The notes beneath the pieces are model-generated. The model saw only the letters and a list, made by a program, of their open reading frames with translations. It did no database searches and had not been told where the DNA came from. DNA of 16,318 nt from JANQQZ01 sp039187315 (GTDB lineage Bacteria; Planctomycetota; Phycisphaerae; Phycisphaerales; UBA1924). Location: the NCBI GenBank assembly GCA_039187315.1, contig JBCCZQ010000068.1:1-16318 (forward strand), written 5' to 3'. Within the stretch, counting starts at the first letter, position 1; the number at the start of each line of letters is the position of its first letter. Positions 16,087-16,318 of this stretch are shown here, in pieces. The position numbers and the translations under genes are program-made.

Positions 16087-16318
16087 ACACCATGCGCCAA
16101 GCGGCGCATTGCCACGCATTCAGCGTCTGCCACAGAACTGCCCCAACAGATCGAAACAACCTGGTCCGTGTACAACACCCAAGTCCTGCTGTTTCCATGA
16201 AACCCGCCTGCATCCGGCCAAATGCCGCCATGTCGCCGGAAATCGCAATAAAAATCGTGGCCTACCCTCTTGACCTGCCGCATTCCAATGTCATGAACAG
16301 CATCATGAGTACCGCGCA
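16087..16318. other. Unassigned region at the right end, 232 bp
   Basis: No gene is recognised. G+C is about 55%, lower than in the genes. A 7-bp hairpin (ATGCGCC, loop AAGC, GGCGCAT; 16092-16109) begins six bases after the stop of paralog B; it has no T-tract. Two frames are open to the window edge: plus from ATG 16092, without a ribosome site, and minus ending at 16065. Neither translation resembles a protein family I know. The region could be ordinary intergenic DNA or the end of an inserted element. Confidence 0.4.

Overview
The window looks like a chromosomal segment of a high-GC planctomycete, most likely of the class Phycisphaerae. The main clue is a family of small secreted proteins that end in a Pro-Ala-Pro-x-Ser motif, a short Leu/Ala/Gly-rich hydrophobic stretch and a terminal Arg-Arg-Arg-Arg. 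This is the form that PEP-CTERM-like sorting tails take in that group. A second clue is a secretin-N-domain-like protein with motifs recurrent in planctomycetes. The assignment is from protein style only; no rRNA gene is present.

Layout. (1) 1-2600 is a surface-protein region: the start of a secreted protein (possibly a subtilase precursor) on the minus strand, then two plus-strand sorting-tail proteins, each with its own leader and an intrinsic terminator. (2) 2643-4188 holds a divergent pair: a SixA-type histidine phosphatase (minus) and an exported secretin-N-like protein (plus). (3) 4203-10114 is a minus-strand run read from right to left: a DinB/YfiT-like protein, nadB (L-aspartate oxidase), a lipoprotein whose start overlaps the nadB stop, and gcvP (glycine decarboxylase). 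(4) 10154-14420 is a tightly packed plus-strand run: a YciA-like acyl-CoA thioesterase, a lone STAS-domain protein, a PurN-type glycinamide ribonucleotide formyltransferase, a secreted TPR-HExxH-PDZ protease, thyA and folA. (5) 14673-16086 holds two tandem paralogous secreted proteins. The first has the sorting tail. The second diverges abruptly at the tail and ends in an unrelated 11-residue sequence. (6) 16087-16318 has no recognisable gene.

How the genes fit together. gcvP, purN, thyA and folA all belong to or depend on one-carbon/folate metabolism: glycine cleavage makes methylene-THF, PurN uses formyl-THF, ThyA oxidises methylene-THF to DHF, and FolA regenerates THF. nadB starts NAD synthesis from aspartate. 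The sorting-tail genes flank this housekeeping block and appear to be individually controlled, with leader hairpins and private terminators.

The points most worth a second look are the paralog that has lost its sorting tail, the inverted pair of outward-facing promoter-like elements between the first two genes, the hairpin and shared 14-nt Shine-Dalgarno leader of the 1748 gene, the structured leader of the 14673 gene, and the secretin-like protein that lacks a channel domain. I found no CRISPR array, tRNA, rRNA, transposase or glycine/THF riboswitch.
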